Assembly (NCBI GenBank): GCA_003024785.1
Contig: PUQB01000127.1
Location: 174,501 to 238,500, forward strand
Direction: 5' to 3'
DNA from: Selaginella tamariscina
Lineage: Eukaryota > Streptophyta > Lycopodiopsida > Selaginellales > Selaginellaceae
DNA length: 64,000 nucleotides
The notes under the pieces were generated by a model. It saw nothing but the letters and a program-made list of their open reading frames with translations. It was not told where the DNA came from and made no database searches. Shown here one piece after another: positions 34,672 to 45,558 of this stretch (its first letter is position 1; each line of letters starts with the position of its first letter). The position numbers were made by a program, and so were the translations under genes.

Positions 34672-35390
34672 TTGATGATCATGCAACCACCAGCAAAGCG
34701 AAAGATGCATGCATGAGTGGCCCGGACAAAGGCTGAGACCTGGGGTGTCAACTAACAAAGGATGACCACGAATAGTGGCACAAGAGAATGTTGATAGTTA
34801 TGGTGGCACTGACATATCGAAACAGGTGTCAAGTGTGCTAACATCAAGCTGATTTGATTGTCTCTGACCACCAAGTACAAAGGACACGTATGGGAGGCAC
34901 GTTAAGATAGTTGACTAGTACTCGATTCTAGGGAGGACATCCAATGGGAGGAGCCACCTAGGCTATGGACAAGTACAACCCAACCCACTATATAACAAGT
35001 AGGCAAGTATGGGTAGGGTCCTAATTCATCTTCTTCTTATGTCTTGTCTAAGTGAATAGATAGAGATCTTGGCATCAACCACCCAGAGAAGGGGCCATTG
35101 AATCCAAGCTACAAATACATATCCTTCTTTCTATGTTGAACAACCAACCTCCCGGGCTATCTCTCTCTTTCCCTCTTCCTCTAGAATAAACTTGCCTCCA
35201 CAACGAAACTCTAGACCACCTATACACGGACTCTCATGGCGTCCAAGTAAAGGCCACCACTACACATCCTCATACCACTATACAGACCAAACTTTGTTCG
35301 AAGCCACAAGACTAGATGTTGGCAAGAGTCCTTACGACCATGAAACCACCTAGATTCCCTCACATCTGGCTTGCAGAGTCCCTGACGACT
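34672..35390 (+). repeat. 3' LTR of copy I-2
   Basis: Starts TTGATGATCATG and ends CCCTGACGACTA. Contains ACTATATAACAAG (TATA) and, near the end, ACACGGACTCTCATGGCGTC, AAGTAAAGGCCACCACTACAC and CACATCTGGCTTGCAGAGTC, all shared with other family I LTRs. The first half is strongly diverged, so it is a different subfamily from I-3. Confidence 0.65.
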
Positions 35391-36539
35391 AGAAAAGGAT
35401 CTCAAAAACTCTATGAACAACATCCACCTTATCAAGTATCCCACACATCTTTCCTATGATGCTGAGATATTAAAATCAAGATGAACAATTGGGCCTCTCC
35501 AAGCTTATCTGCAAGGAATTGAATAGGCCACTAGACTCGTTGATTCTATTGCATATTGTGCATTAACAACAATGGCAACTCATAATTGCATCTATAACAA
35601 TGTCAAGTGTACAAAGAACATATATTGACCACACCTATCTATCAAATATGACTTAAACAACATAAGGAACTCGTGTGCATGACAACAAGAATGTTGAACG
35701 TTGAGGTTGGCAACGAAATACGAAAGCACAAAGCTTATGAGAAAAAAAAATAAAAATAACAAAAGATACAATGATTGATTTATGTCCAAACGATTGCTTG
35801 GTAACCAAATGATCAATGCATTTGACATCCCCACAAATAAGCAGACGAAATTTTATATAGGATTTCTATATATAATTGGGTGTGTGTGTATATAATAATG
35901 TTATAACACACACACACAACCGCATAAAAATGCATGACGAGTTTAAGGTTAGGAAATTTTTCAAATCTTGTATAATTTTATTTGTCTGTCTATGTCTGTC
36001 ATCAACGGCCATCCTAAATCTTATCTAAGATCATCTTAAATCTCCCCATTAATAGCCATCCTAAATCTCCTCGTCCTTAAATTCCTAAATTTTATTCTAA
36101 ATTCAATTTAACGTTATCCTAAACTCACAAGGTTAAGGTTGTTAAGGGTTCAGCTAAGGATAAACGCACCAAGTTAAGAAAACAATTGGGTTAAGGTCAT
36201 GTTAAAATAACAATTTAGCTTAATAAAAACTAGGTTAAATGTCCAATTTAGGGATAAACTCAACATGTTAACAGGATTAGGTTAAGGATAATAACTGAGT
36301 CATAAATAGTTAAGCTTAAGCATAAACTCAAGAGTCATAAAATCACCATGTAAGGATCCTAAGAGCTTAAGAAAAACTCACTATGTCAAGGATAACAATT
36401 GCATTAAGGGTCCAGCTTAGGAGTTAAGGATAAGAACTCTTCTACCTCTTTCCTTTCCTATATTTAACCTCCTGTTTTCAATTTCCTTCTCCTACTTCTT
36501 CCTTGCCATCAAGTATCACCCTTTCATAACGTTTTGATA
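35391..36539. other. intergenic, AT-rich with TTAAGG/ATAAACTCA repeats
   Basis: No gene seen. At about 36120-36435 words such as GGTTAAGGAT, AAGTTAAG, AGGATAA and AAACTCA recur irregularly. A (GT)n/(AC)n pair at 35880-35920 can pair with itself. No LTR for family III is recognised here. Confidence 0.5.
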
Positions 36540-36639
36540 AACAAGGCTGCAGTTCTTCCTAATATTCACAAGTTCTACGACTGTCTATCAATCTGTGGAA
36601 GGGAAGACTTCACCGTTTGGAAAATTTATGCATTGTCAC

Positions 36640-37200
36640 TATAGAATTGGAGGTTCTTCGCTAGTACATCGAGGACAATTGGCATCCGGCTTCATTCATC
36701 ATCAAACCCCACAGGGACATCTATCTTCTTTGTCAAAAAGAAATATGGGAGTTTGCGTTTGGTTGTAGACTATAGGGGTTTAATCTAAGTCACTATCCGG
36801 AACCGTACCTGTTACCATTGATCCGAAACTTTTCGATTAGCTGCGAGGAACAAAGGTGTTCACGAAGATCGACTTACAAGAGGCTTACAATCTTGTACGG
36901 ATTCATCTAGGCAATGAGTGAAAGATTGCCTTTTGTATAAGGTAGGACATTTCGAGTACATGGTGATGCTTTCGGACTTATAAATGCCCCAGCCATGTTC
37001 CAACACATGGTAAACGACATCTTTCGCGACTTCTTGGACCAATTGTGGTGATTTACCTTGATGACATTTGATTTTCTCTAAGGACTAGGCGGCAATGACA
37101 GCATGTACGACTAATCTACAGAAACTTTGTGAGCATGGCCTGTATGCGAAGTAGAAGTGTTTTTCGACAGGGATATTATGGAGTTCTTGGTTACATCGTT
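36640..37200 (+). pseudogene. family III reverse transcriptase remnant
   Basis: Reads FFVKKKYGSLRLVVDYRG-like pieces, then GTKVFTKIDLQEAYNLVRIH, PIVVIYLDDI (YxDD active site present) and QKLCEHGLYAK-like residues in another frame. Frames shift several times. Typical gypsy RT order. Confidence 0.7.
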
Positions 37201-37369
37201 TCTCTGCTGGCTTTCATGAACATGCACAAGGTGAAGACTATGTGGAGTAGAAAGGCCCAAGTCTGTACGAGACGTATAATGTTTCCTTGGCTTTGCAAAC
37301 TTCTACATGGTTCATACAGAACTTGTCTAAGCTTGTACTTCCACTCACAAAACTCACCACATGCATAGG

Positions 37370-37700
37370 GTTTTCTCTTGGTCCAACAAGGCGGAACATA
37401 CATTCACAGTGCTCAAGGACGTCTTCATGACAGTTCCATTTTAGCACATCCTGATCCTTATCGTCCCTTCTTCGTTGAAGCAATGCCTTAAATTTGCAAT
37501 AGGTTCTATTCTATCACAAGTTGAGAAGACAAGTTACTCCATCAGTAGCCTTTTACTCTCGTAAGTTCTTTTGTTGGATATCAATTACGAGATTCATGAC
37601 AAGGAACTCAAGGCCATTGTGGATTTGTTCGAGGATGGCGGCACTTCTAGAAGGTGCTGCGCATCCTGTATAAGTTCTTACGGATCACAAGAACCTGTAG
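37370..37700 (+). pseudogene. family III RNase H remnant
   Basis: WSNKAEHTFTVLKDVFMTVP, then GSILSQVEKTS, and LLDINYEIHDKELKAIVDLF are RNase H-domain blocks in order. The second active-site region (VLTDHKNL) is partly visible near 37675-37690. Stops present. Confidence 0.62.
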
Positions 37701-38139
37701 TTTTTTCAAACAGCTCGAGTTCTCAGTCGATGACAGGCTAGGTGAGCGGAATTCTTATCACGTTTTAATTTTGTCATCGTCTATAGGCCCGGTTTTCGAA
37801 ATGGCAAAGCGGACGCATTGTTTAGGCGCTCTTACCTTGCACCGACTCCGAGCGATCCTGCATATGACTGTCAAAAGCAAATGTTGTTGGGTCCTAATCG
37901 ATTTTAGCTTGCGGGACTATAGGTTCATCTGGCTCCAGCAAATTCAACACTTCTACAGGACATCAGTTTGTAGTTGGCTACAAGACTTAGCAAAGAATGT
38001 GTTCTCACACATTAGTCCTAACATCGCAAGCTCCTCTTCCTCCAGTTCCTATTTAAACTACAAGTTATTTGCTATATAGGACAGACTCCTGTACCAAAGG
38101 TCTCTGTACGTTCTGTTGGTGTTTACAGGACTCGTGTGG

Positions 38140-38810
38140 TACAGATTGTCATGATACCTGGCTACATGACATTTTGGTGTGGCAAAGACAGTTGAGTTGG
38201 TGACTCGCAACTATTGGTGGCTTGGGTTGCAAGGTTTTGTGGAAAGGTTTGTACGGAGTTGTGACACCTGCAACAGGTCGAAGATGCCTTGTCACACGCC
38301 TTGGTCTTCTTCGTCCTCTTCATGTTCTTTCTACTCCTTGGAGATCCATTTTTATGGATTTCCTCACAGATCTTCCTCCTTCTTGTGGATTTGATGCAGT
38401 TCTTGTGGTGGTTAACCATTTCACCAAACAAGCTCATTTTCTACTATGTAATAAGATGGCTACAGGCCAGACAACTACTGAGTTGGTGATCTGCAAAGTG
38501 TTTCGACATCATGGTCTTCCTGAGAGCATTGTTTCTGATCAAGACTCATAATTCATGTCCAGATTTTGGCGAGAGCTTCTCTGGAGTCTACAAGTTAAAG
38601 TGATTTTTTTGGGATATCATCCGCAAACTGATGGGCAATTAGAACGCACGATTCAGACCTTGACAGTATCTTCGTTACTTCATCAGTTACCAACAGGACA
38701 ATTGGTTGGACCTTCTTCCTATGGTGGAGTTTGCTTATAACAACTCTGTTAATGCATCTACAGGCCAGACACCTTTCTTCACTCTTACAGCTACCATCCA
38801 CGTTTTGACT
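38140..38810 (+). pseudogene. family III integrase core
   Basis: CDTCNRSK (zinc-binding end), STPWRSIFMDFLTDLP (first Asp), FDAVLVVVNHFTKQAHFL, HHGLPESIVSDQDS (second Asp), GYHPQTDGQLERTIQTL (Glu), then PMVEFAYNNSVNASTGQTPF. The three catalytic acidic residues are all present. The frame is interrupted by a TAA at about 38549 and later shifts, so it is a relic, but a fairly young one. Confidence 0.78.
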
Positions 38811-38955
38811 TTGCTCCTCCTATTCTCCTTCTTTCGCTCCTACAATACAGGATCATCTCTAGTATCTTCATCAGGTACAGGATAATCTTTGAGTTCATCT
38901 TCAACAGCACAGGAATGGTACAAGCATCATGCTGATGCTCATCATCAGCCGACTT

Positions 38956-40200
38956 GCATACAAGGTTGGTGATCTCGTGTGGCTTTTCATCGGCATATTT
39001 GCACCAACAAGTATTCTTCTAAGTTGGATTTTCAATGCTTGGGTCCTTACAGGATTGCGGCTGAGGTCAATCCTGTAGCTTTCCGACTAGAGCTACCATC
39101 TTTTATGAAATTTCATCCTATGTTTTACACTTCTTTGTTAAAACCGTATCATCCTTTTTTTCTTCCTTGTCGTGCTTCTTTTCCTCCCCCTCTTGTGGTC
39201 ATTAACGATGAACCTGAGTACGAAGTTGCAGCCATTCTGGATTCTCGATTCATTGCCGTCAACTTCAATACTTGGTAAATTGGAAAGGTTATTTGCTTAC
39301 TGATCGCACTTGGGAACCTACATCCAATCTACTCTATGCTTCTTCTAAGGTTGCTGCCTTCCATTTGCATACAAGGTTGGTGATCTCGTGTGGCTTCTTC
39401 ATCGGCATATTTGCACCAACAAGTATTCTTCTAAGTTGGATTTTCAATGCTTGGGTCCTTACAGGATTGCGGCTGAGGTCAAATCCTGTAGCTTTCCGAC
39501 TAGAGCTACCATCTTTTATGAAATTTCATCCTATGTTTACACTTCTTTGTTAAAACCGTATCATCCTTTTTTTCTTCCTTGTCGTGCTTCTTTTCCTCCC
39601 CCTCTTGTGGTCATTAACGATGAACCTGAGTACGAATTCAGCCATTCTGGATTCTCGTATTCATCGCCGTCAACTTCAAATACTTGGTAAATTGGAAAGT
39701 TATTTGCTTACTGATCGCACTTGGGAACCTACATCCAATCTCTCTAATGCTTCTTCTAAGGTTGCTGCTTCCATTTGCATACAAGGTTGGTGATCTCGTG
39801 TGGCTTCTTCATCGGCATATTTGCACCAACAAGTATTCTTCTAAGTTGGATTTTCAATGCTTGGGTCCTTACAGGATTGCGGCTGAGGTCAATCCTGTAG
39901 CTTTCCGACTAGAGCTACCATCTTTTATGAAATTTCATCCTATGTTTTACACCTCTTTGTTAAAACCGTATCATCCTTTTTTTCTTCCTTGTCGTGCTTC
40001 TTTTCCTCCCCTCTTGTGGTCATTAACGATGAACCTGAGTACAAAGTTGCAGCCATTTTGGATTCTCGTATTCATCGCCGTCAACTTTAATACTTGGTAA
40101 ATTGGAAAGGTTATTTGCTTACTGATCGCACTTGGGAACCTACATCCAATCTACTCTATGCTTCTTCTAAGGTTGCTGCCTTCCATCGGCGTTATCTTGT
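38956..40200 (+). repeat. tandem triplication of integrase tail plus chromodomain, about 410-bp unit
   Basis: GCATACAAGGTTGGTGATCT recurs at 38956, 39367 and 39777 (periods 411 and 410). Each unit carries the integrase C-terminal fold (LDFQCLGPYRIAAEVNPVAF, LELPSFMKFHPMFYTSLL) and a chromodomain (INDEPEYEVAAILDSR, then YLVNWKGYLLTDRTWEP). Units differ by small indels that put them in different frames. Only the third continues into RRYLVKPG and the end of pol. Chromodomains are thought to steer integration through histone binding. Confidence 0.88.
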
Positions 40201-40248
40201 TAAACCAGGTCTTAGGACTCGTAGAACTCGTCTTTAAGGAGGAGGTGC

Positions 40249-40615
40249 TGTCACGACCCAATACATGATACAGGATATAGAATATGGGATACAGGATTCG
40301 ACCTATAAGATATACATATAGAATATGCCTACATGATATGCCTATAAGATATGCCTACAGGATATACCTATAGGATAAGGGTCACCATTTTTAGCTAGTG
40401 ACTAGATTAGGCTCATGACCAGCTCTTGAGTTGTGAGCATAAAAGTTCCGACCTAATTGTTGTACAATTAGTTACTATCAACACTAATTATTTTATAATC
40501 ATTCTTGTCTTGCTCCTTGCCTTTTTCTCATCTTAATTCCTAGTTTTTGTCCTGCTCTTGAGTCAAGCCTCCTTACTCTTGGTCTTGTTCTTAGTCCTTG
40601 TCCTTGCTCTTGGAA
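40249..40615 (+). repeat. 3' LTR of family III
   Basis: Starts TGTCACGACCCAATACATGA right after the purine tract. Contains repeated ATATGCCTATAAG/ACAGGATAT units and CTAATTGTTGTACAATTAGT. Similar, inverted, at 11750-12110. The right end is placed where AT-rich sequence begins and is approximate. Confidence 0.65.
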
Positions 40616-40696
40616 AATTATTATCAAATAATTAAGTTGATAAGTGTATTAGTATCATAGAATATTCTTATTATTTCGGTAGTATAAAATATTCTT

Positions 40697-42600
40697 TTTT
40701 ATGATGTTAAAACTAATTTAATGAACACTAGGTATGGTTAGTTAAAGATTAGTTTAATAATCAATTATTAATTATTTATTTAGCACTAATTATTAGCTAA
40801 TTATTTAATTAGAATGAAATTATGTGCTAATTATTAATTTATTTTATATTATCATTTTGACTTGTCATGTTCATGTTAGTTGAAAGGTGTTACATATATG
40901 CACACACACTATTATCTATGTATCTTTATATTGTGATTCGAATGCAATATTGTCCATTAACACTAAATGTATGACATGCTTAATTATGTGCTAAAGAAAT
41001 AAAAGTTCTCTTTAGTATTAGAAAACAATAAAATACACACATCAAATTATTTATATATTAATTCTTAATTAAATATTAAATAAAAAAATACAACATTTCA
41101 AAATATAATTTAATATATAGATATTATTATGAATATTTTAAAAGATTATTTATAAATAAAATAAAGATTTATTATTTAATTTTAAAAGCTCCTTTAATAA
41201 TTTTTAAAATTATTATTTTATATAAACATTCAAAATGAATAGAATTACAATAATTATTAATTAAATATTAATAAAATTTAAACTCCAATTAAAATAAGTA
41301 AAATGTAAATAATATCATATTTTATATTAAATATAATTTAATAGTGTATTTATGAAGGTTATAAGATATAACAAGTTATACACAAATAAATAAAGCAAAA
41401 CACTTATTTATTTACAAAAAGGAGTTAAACCATCAAACTATGGTTGGACAAAACCAAAGCACTTGGGATGGCACAAAGAACCACGTGCCCACCCTTCAGG
41501 CTTCTTCTTCACAATCTCTAAACTCCATTCACGCGTCCCCAAATTGTACACAATCATAGATGTTCTAGCTCGTTTCCTGTCGTGTCTTCCATCAAAAACC
41601 TAATAACAAAAATATATAATGTTAACTATGAGAGTTTAATATATCTAATTTTACCTGTATAAAGTCTTCATGCCTACAACAAACGGTGAACTCTTCAGTT
41701 ATGCAATACCGACCTCTTCCAAATGCTTTAACCCACATACTCTCCTCAGGCTTACTTACAAACTGGAACTCCTGTCCTTGTATCAGCCAAATTCCTATTC
41801 CTATCCACTGCCCCTCAAAAAAGCTGACTATATAGAACTTTCCTTCCCAATGCACCAACGAAAGTACACCATCCAACTTGACATTCTCAAACTTGTGTAG
41901 CATCACAGCCCACTCCATGCCATTCTTTACACTATAACGTGCAAATAACTCCCATAAAAGTCGTTCTTGAGTGCATATGTTTTACCGTCTTCTGCAACAA
42001 TTGCACAAGCAAATGGTCCCCTATCATGGTTTTCAGGCTTCACTAACCAGTCTTTATCTTTAGACTCATACACTAGTAGTGACTCATACACTAGTAGTGA
42101 CCTTTCCGAATACCCAAAATAGGCATAGATAAAGACCTGATAGTGACCACTATCAATGTCTGAAATAGTAGCAAAGCTAATAAATCTTACCCACTTGGGC
42201 AAAGGAGGCAGGTCCTTCCAATTACTTGTCATGGATTACCCACGGCAAATATGTAATGACTCCGTTCTATAAGAGCTAGACCTGAATTTGTGCAAGACCA
42301 TACCTTCGTGCAATCTAAGCATTTGATTCGAAACCATTTAGATAAGGAGCTATTATATAGAATGACATGATTATCTTCGTCTTCAGTGGTACGACGTGGG
42401 ACATTATGGTACTTTTCCCAAGACTTAACTTGTGCAGAGAGAGCTAGCACACACGTAGTTACATCACAATATGACCTCTTGAATTCAATGGAATCTACTA
42501 AGGTTTTCAAAGACTTGCACACCGACCGAGCACATAACAAACTTGGGAAAGGGAGTTTGAATAGGATGACTTCTTGAATAACGTTTGGTAAAGACAGAAG
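40697..42600 (-). repeat. left arm of large inverted duplication (F-box locus copy 1)
   Basis: Matches, inverted, 57094-58313 (for 40697-42128) and 43268-43736 (for about 42125-42590). Shared landmarks include TGAACACTAGGTATGGTTAG, GACTTGTCATGTTCATGTTAG, and the F-box coding region. Outside 40697 and 58313 similarity stops. Arms are separated by about 670 bp plus the inserted element in the other arm. Confidence 0.85.
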
Positions 42601-42648
42601 AGGTGATAAAGACTCTAAAGCCATTCTTGGTTTTTTTCTTGAATCCAT
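41438..42648 (-). pseudogene. F-box protein gene, copy 1, one frameshift
   Basis: F-box proteins are substrate adaptors of SCF ubiquitin ligases. ATG at 42648. N-terminal F-box-like segment: LPNVIQEVILFKLPFPSLLC and ARSVCKSLKTLVDS (about residues 20-53). Then a kelch/F-box-associated-type beta region: WFRIKCLDC, WKDLPPLPKWVRFISFATIS, SLLVYESKDKDWLV and EDGKTYALKNDFYG, followed by an exon 2 (41599-41438) reading RHDRKRARTSMIVYNLGTRE and PEGWARGSLCHPKCFGF. The intron is 41600-41654. Near 42235 one C is missing relative to copy 2 (AATCCATGAC versus AATCCCATGAC), which shifts the frame; a second break lies near 41930. Two in-frame copies of LLVYES come from an 18-bp tandem repeat. A recently inactivated gene. 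Confidence 0.75.
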
Positions 42649-43267
42649 TGTCCTACAGAAATAGTCACTGTTACCAAGACAATTCTCAAGTTCTCAAGAG
42701 AGAATGGAGCACCCAAGCTAGAAACTCTAGCTAAAACAAACTAGACAAACCCAAACTTACATTAGAAACTGTATAATTGTTGCTCTCTATTACAGATGAC
42801 TCGAAGCCTAAATCCTTCTTTTTTCTGTAAAAAAAAAGGGAAAAAAAACTATCTAAACTGCACATCTATTCAAGTCCACATTTGTTATAGATGGCTCGAA
42901 TCCCACATCCTTCTTTTTTTTGGCAAGAAAAAGACTATCCAAATTGCATAGCTATTCATGTCCATCGCTATCACTCAAATCCATTGTATAAAACCACTGT
43001 AATCCCTTTCTTTTTTATTAATTTTGAAGGACGTATGCTATCCTATTGGTGTTGGATTGCAACGCTACTTGGAATTCCCCTACAACATCGCAACGAGTGG
43101 ACAACATCACTATTTTAAAACCCTAGGATAATTGCATCACTGTTTTAAATCCCTTGGATATGGTTAGGATCTATAATAAGATAATAAGTGGATGGGCGTG
43201 TGTTACGTGGTCAAATAATCAAGACGTGTGATCAAGGTGCAAATAATCAAGGCGTGTGTTCAAGGTG
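42649..43267. other. spacer between F-box copies
   Basis: Presumed 5' flank of copy 1 and the centre of the inverted duplication. Contains two diverged direct pieces (GATGACTCGAAGCCTAAATCC at 42796 and GATGGCTCGAATCCCACATCC at 42890, each followed by TTCTTTTTT) and, at 43195-43275, near-repeats of CAAGGTGCAAATAATCAAGG and CGTGTGTTCAAGGTG. No gene. Confidence 0.6.
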
Positions 43268-43736
43268 CAAATAACCAAACGTTATTCAAGAAGTCATCCT
43301 ATTCAAACTCCCTTTCCCAAGTTTGTTATGTGCTCGGTCGGTGTGCAAGGCTTTGAAAACCTTAGTAGATTCCATTGAATTCAAGAGGTCATATTGTGAT
43401 GTAACTACGTGTGTGCTAACTCTCTCTACACAAGTTAAGTCTTGGAAAAAGTACCATAATGTCCCATGTCGTACCACTGAAGAACAAAGATAATCATGTC
43501 ATTCTATATAATAGCTCATCTAAATGGTTTCGAATCACATGCTTAGATTGCACGAAGTATGGTCTTGCACAAATTCAAGTCTAGCTCTTATAGAATGGAG
43601 TCATTACATATTTGCCGTGGGTAATCCCATGACAAGCAATTGGAAGGACCTGCCTCCTTTGCCCAAGTGGGTAAGATTTATTAGCTTTGCTACTATTTCA
43701 GACATCGATAGTGGTCACTATCAGGTCTTTATCTAT
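43268..43736 (+). pseudogene. F-box gene copy 2, 5' part, cut by the 13.4-kb element
   Basis: Plus-strand copy of the F-box gene: NVIQEVILFKLPFPSLLCAR, SVCKALKTLVDSIEFKRSYC, then a frameshift near 43485 and WKDLPPLPKWVRFISFATIS. It lacks the ATG and first about 20 residues of copy 1. At 42235-equivalent it keeps the C lost in copy 1. It breaks at the CTAT at 43733-43736 and resumes at 57094. Confidence 0.82.
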
Positions 43737-43763
43737 ATGCACGTTGTAACTAAAGTGGGCATG
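43737..43763 (+). repeat. left terminal inverted repeat
   Basis: 27 bp beginning ATGCACGTTGTAACTAAA and ending GGGCATG. Differs from the reverse complement of the right end at three positions (6, 19, 23). Directly preceded by the CTAT target duplication. Confidence 0.85.
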
Positions 43764-44268
43764 ATACGTGAAAATGGGAATATAAAATAAATTACTAATT
43801 AATACTTAAGTTTTAATTATTAATTAATCATTTAATTAATATGTAATTAAGCCTTAAATATTAATTAATTAATTAATTAATTCAATAACCTTACTTAGTA
43901 AGGAATATTCCTAAAATATCTTAGAATATTCATATTATTCTAAAAATAGTTTACAATAATGAAGAAATACTATCAAACATAATTACAAATGAAATCATTT
44001 TCTTATCAACATGTTAATTTATTTATAAATACTTTCTTCCTAACCATACAGAGAAATCTCCTCATTTTGTCTAAATCATCACTCTCCGGATTAATCAAAT
44101 CATTTTGGTCAATATCTTGATGTTGTTGCCCACCAAACTCTCACGAATGCAATTGGGAGTTGCCATCCTTGTTAATACATAAGATGTAATAAGACCAGGT
44201 CTGCATAAAGGCTCATCTAAAATGACGTTCCTTAAGAATAATATTATAAAGCGCCCGGTTGCTATCCT
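43764..44268. other. left subterminal region of the element
   Basis: AT-rich with TTAATTAATTAATTAATTAA-type runs near 43860-43880 and repeated AGAATATTC words. No gene. No copies of the GGCGGG palindrome occur here. Confidence 0.5.
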
Positions 44269-45300
44269 TCATTTTATAAAATTCAAATCACGAGAAAGAA
44301 AAGCTTCAGGAAATGTATGATACGGTGGATACTGCTCACAAAAATTTTCGAGATTCTTCTTTCTGAGGCACGTATCCAAGTAGTTCACTAGCTCATCCAT
44401 GATATCGGTATCAGAATATGGATCGAAAGTGATTGGATGAATACAAGCAATGTTTTGGTTGAGCATAGCCTTCTGAGGAGAGTCGTCTACTACTAAGATA
44501 TGTGCGTTCTTCATTATCCTTAAGCGACTGATCTCCCCATGAGTCCCAATTATTCTTTCATTCTTGAAGAAGTATGGCTTGCTTTCCTTTCTTATATTGT
44601 GAAATTCGAGAGGTTTATAACATATTCGCTGGTCAAAAATCCAATCTTTACGAATCACCTCTTCTGCAACACTACAATGTTTCTTAAGCAAATTCAACAG
44701 CGGTGTTAAGTTATGAATCTGCATGCATGACCAAATCCCCACAAGCGCACCCATCTCCTTAAGCTTTTGAAAGAGACGATCCAACCCTGGACGAAAAATA
44801 ATATCATATCGAAATTTACCATGACAAGGAATGAAATCTCCTTGTTTGATTTCTTTTTTCCTATCCTCGGGCCTTTGTCGATGAAGCAGAACACCATTGA
44901 CATCCAACAACACAATATGGCCATGAGTAACATGAGATAGCGTTGCCTCTTGAATACTTTGCAAATCACTTGTTTGCTCCCTTTCACATTTATCCGTTGC
45001 CACTATCTCGTTGCCTATCCCTTCATCATTTAATTGTACATCATCCTTACAAGATTCAGATATTGCATGCGCTGAAGAAATTGATTTCGGAACTGAAGCC
45101 AATAAAAATGATGATGAAAAACTGAAGTGGCCCCCATGGTAACGATGTTTTGAGCTGCATTATTATCCATTTCCTGCATGAACTCTGTCATTCTGACATG
45201 TGGCACAAGAAATTGTCGCCAAACCCCTCTCTTACCTCATGCCAATGCTGAAAATCCATGTTCTCAATTGTTTCATTACATCTGCAAAATGATAATTAGC
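44269..45300 (-). CDS. FCP1/NIF-like phosphatase (HAD superfamily), cargo gene
   Basis: FCP1/SCP-type phosphatases remove phosphate from serines, for example in the RNA polymerase II tail. The 277-residue open stretch (44269-45102) has HAD motif I as VLLDVNGVLL (D67, N69), the plant variant in which the second Asp is Asn; FRPGLDRLFQKLKEMGA; motif II region GIWSCMQIHN (S125); a Lys in ESKPYF; and motif III HILVVDDSPQKAMLN (D206-D207). The open frame starts at a TTG, not ATG. Upstream minus-strand sequence (to about 45300) has exon-like pieces CNETIENMDFQHW and MQEMDNNAAQNIVTMG with GT-AG borders, so the true start is probably there. The HAD core itself is intact. Because motif I has N for the general acid, activity is uncertain, but this is normal in the plant subfamily. 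It is downstream of, and co-oriented with, the ParB-like gene. Probably a host gene captured as cargo. Confidence 0.78.
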
Positions 45301-45558
45301 TGACCTTAAAATTATCAAGGTATATTATTTACCTTGTTAATGTGTGACCCATGTTTGAACTAAAAGCTTCATTAATCCTTGAGAATTTATTTTCTGTACA
45401 AATATAAACGAAATATACAAAAATGCCTTATGTTACACTCATTTACAACTATTCGTCACTCTAACAATTCATTAACAATTCTTCTTCGCTATTACCTTCT
45501 GAGTGAGGCGAAGAAGGTCTAAGCCGCTTGTGAGATGGTTCAAGATCTTCTGCATCTT

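Larger units (their letters stand above)
19600..35390 (+). mobile_element. Ty3/gypsy family I copy I-2, containing nested copy I-3
   Basis: A 5'-truncated copy: gag (19600-20240), protease (about 20990-21400), RT (21890-22498, continuing at 30069), RNase H (30230-30720), integrase (31000-32000), two extra 3' reading regions (32200-33230 and 33480-34660) and a 3' LTR (34672-35390). Copy I-3 (22499-30068) is inserted between RT residues ISKKGI and the following DHG-type segment. Stops are frequent throughout. Confidence 0.75.
36540..40615 (+). mobile_element. Ty3/gypsy family III chromovirus, 5'-truncated
   Basis: Order: RT (about 36640-37090), RNase H (37370-37700), integrase (38140-38810), integrase tail plus chromodomain in three tandem copies (38956-40200), polypurine tract AAGGAGGAGG (40237-40246) and 3' LTR (40249-40615). 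No gag or protease is visible upstream. A chromodomain at the end of integrase marks it as a chromovirus. Confidence 0.78.

Noticed and set aside
43286-43477. Minus-strand open frame in F-box copy 2
   Set aside because: Antisense of the plus-strand F-box coding sequence; the same antisense frame occurs in copy 1.
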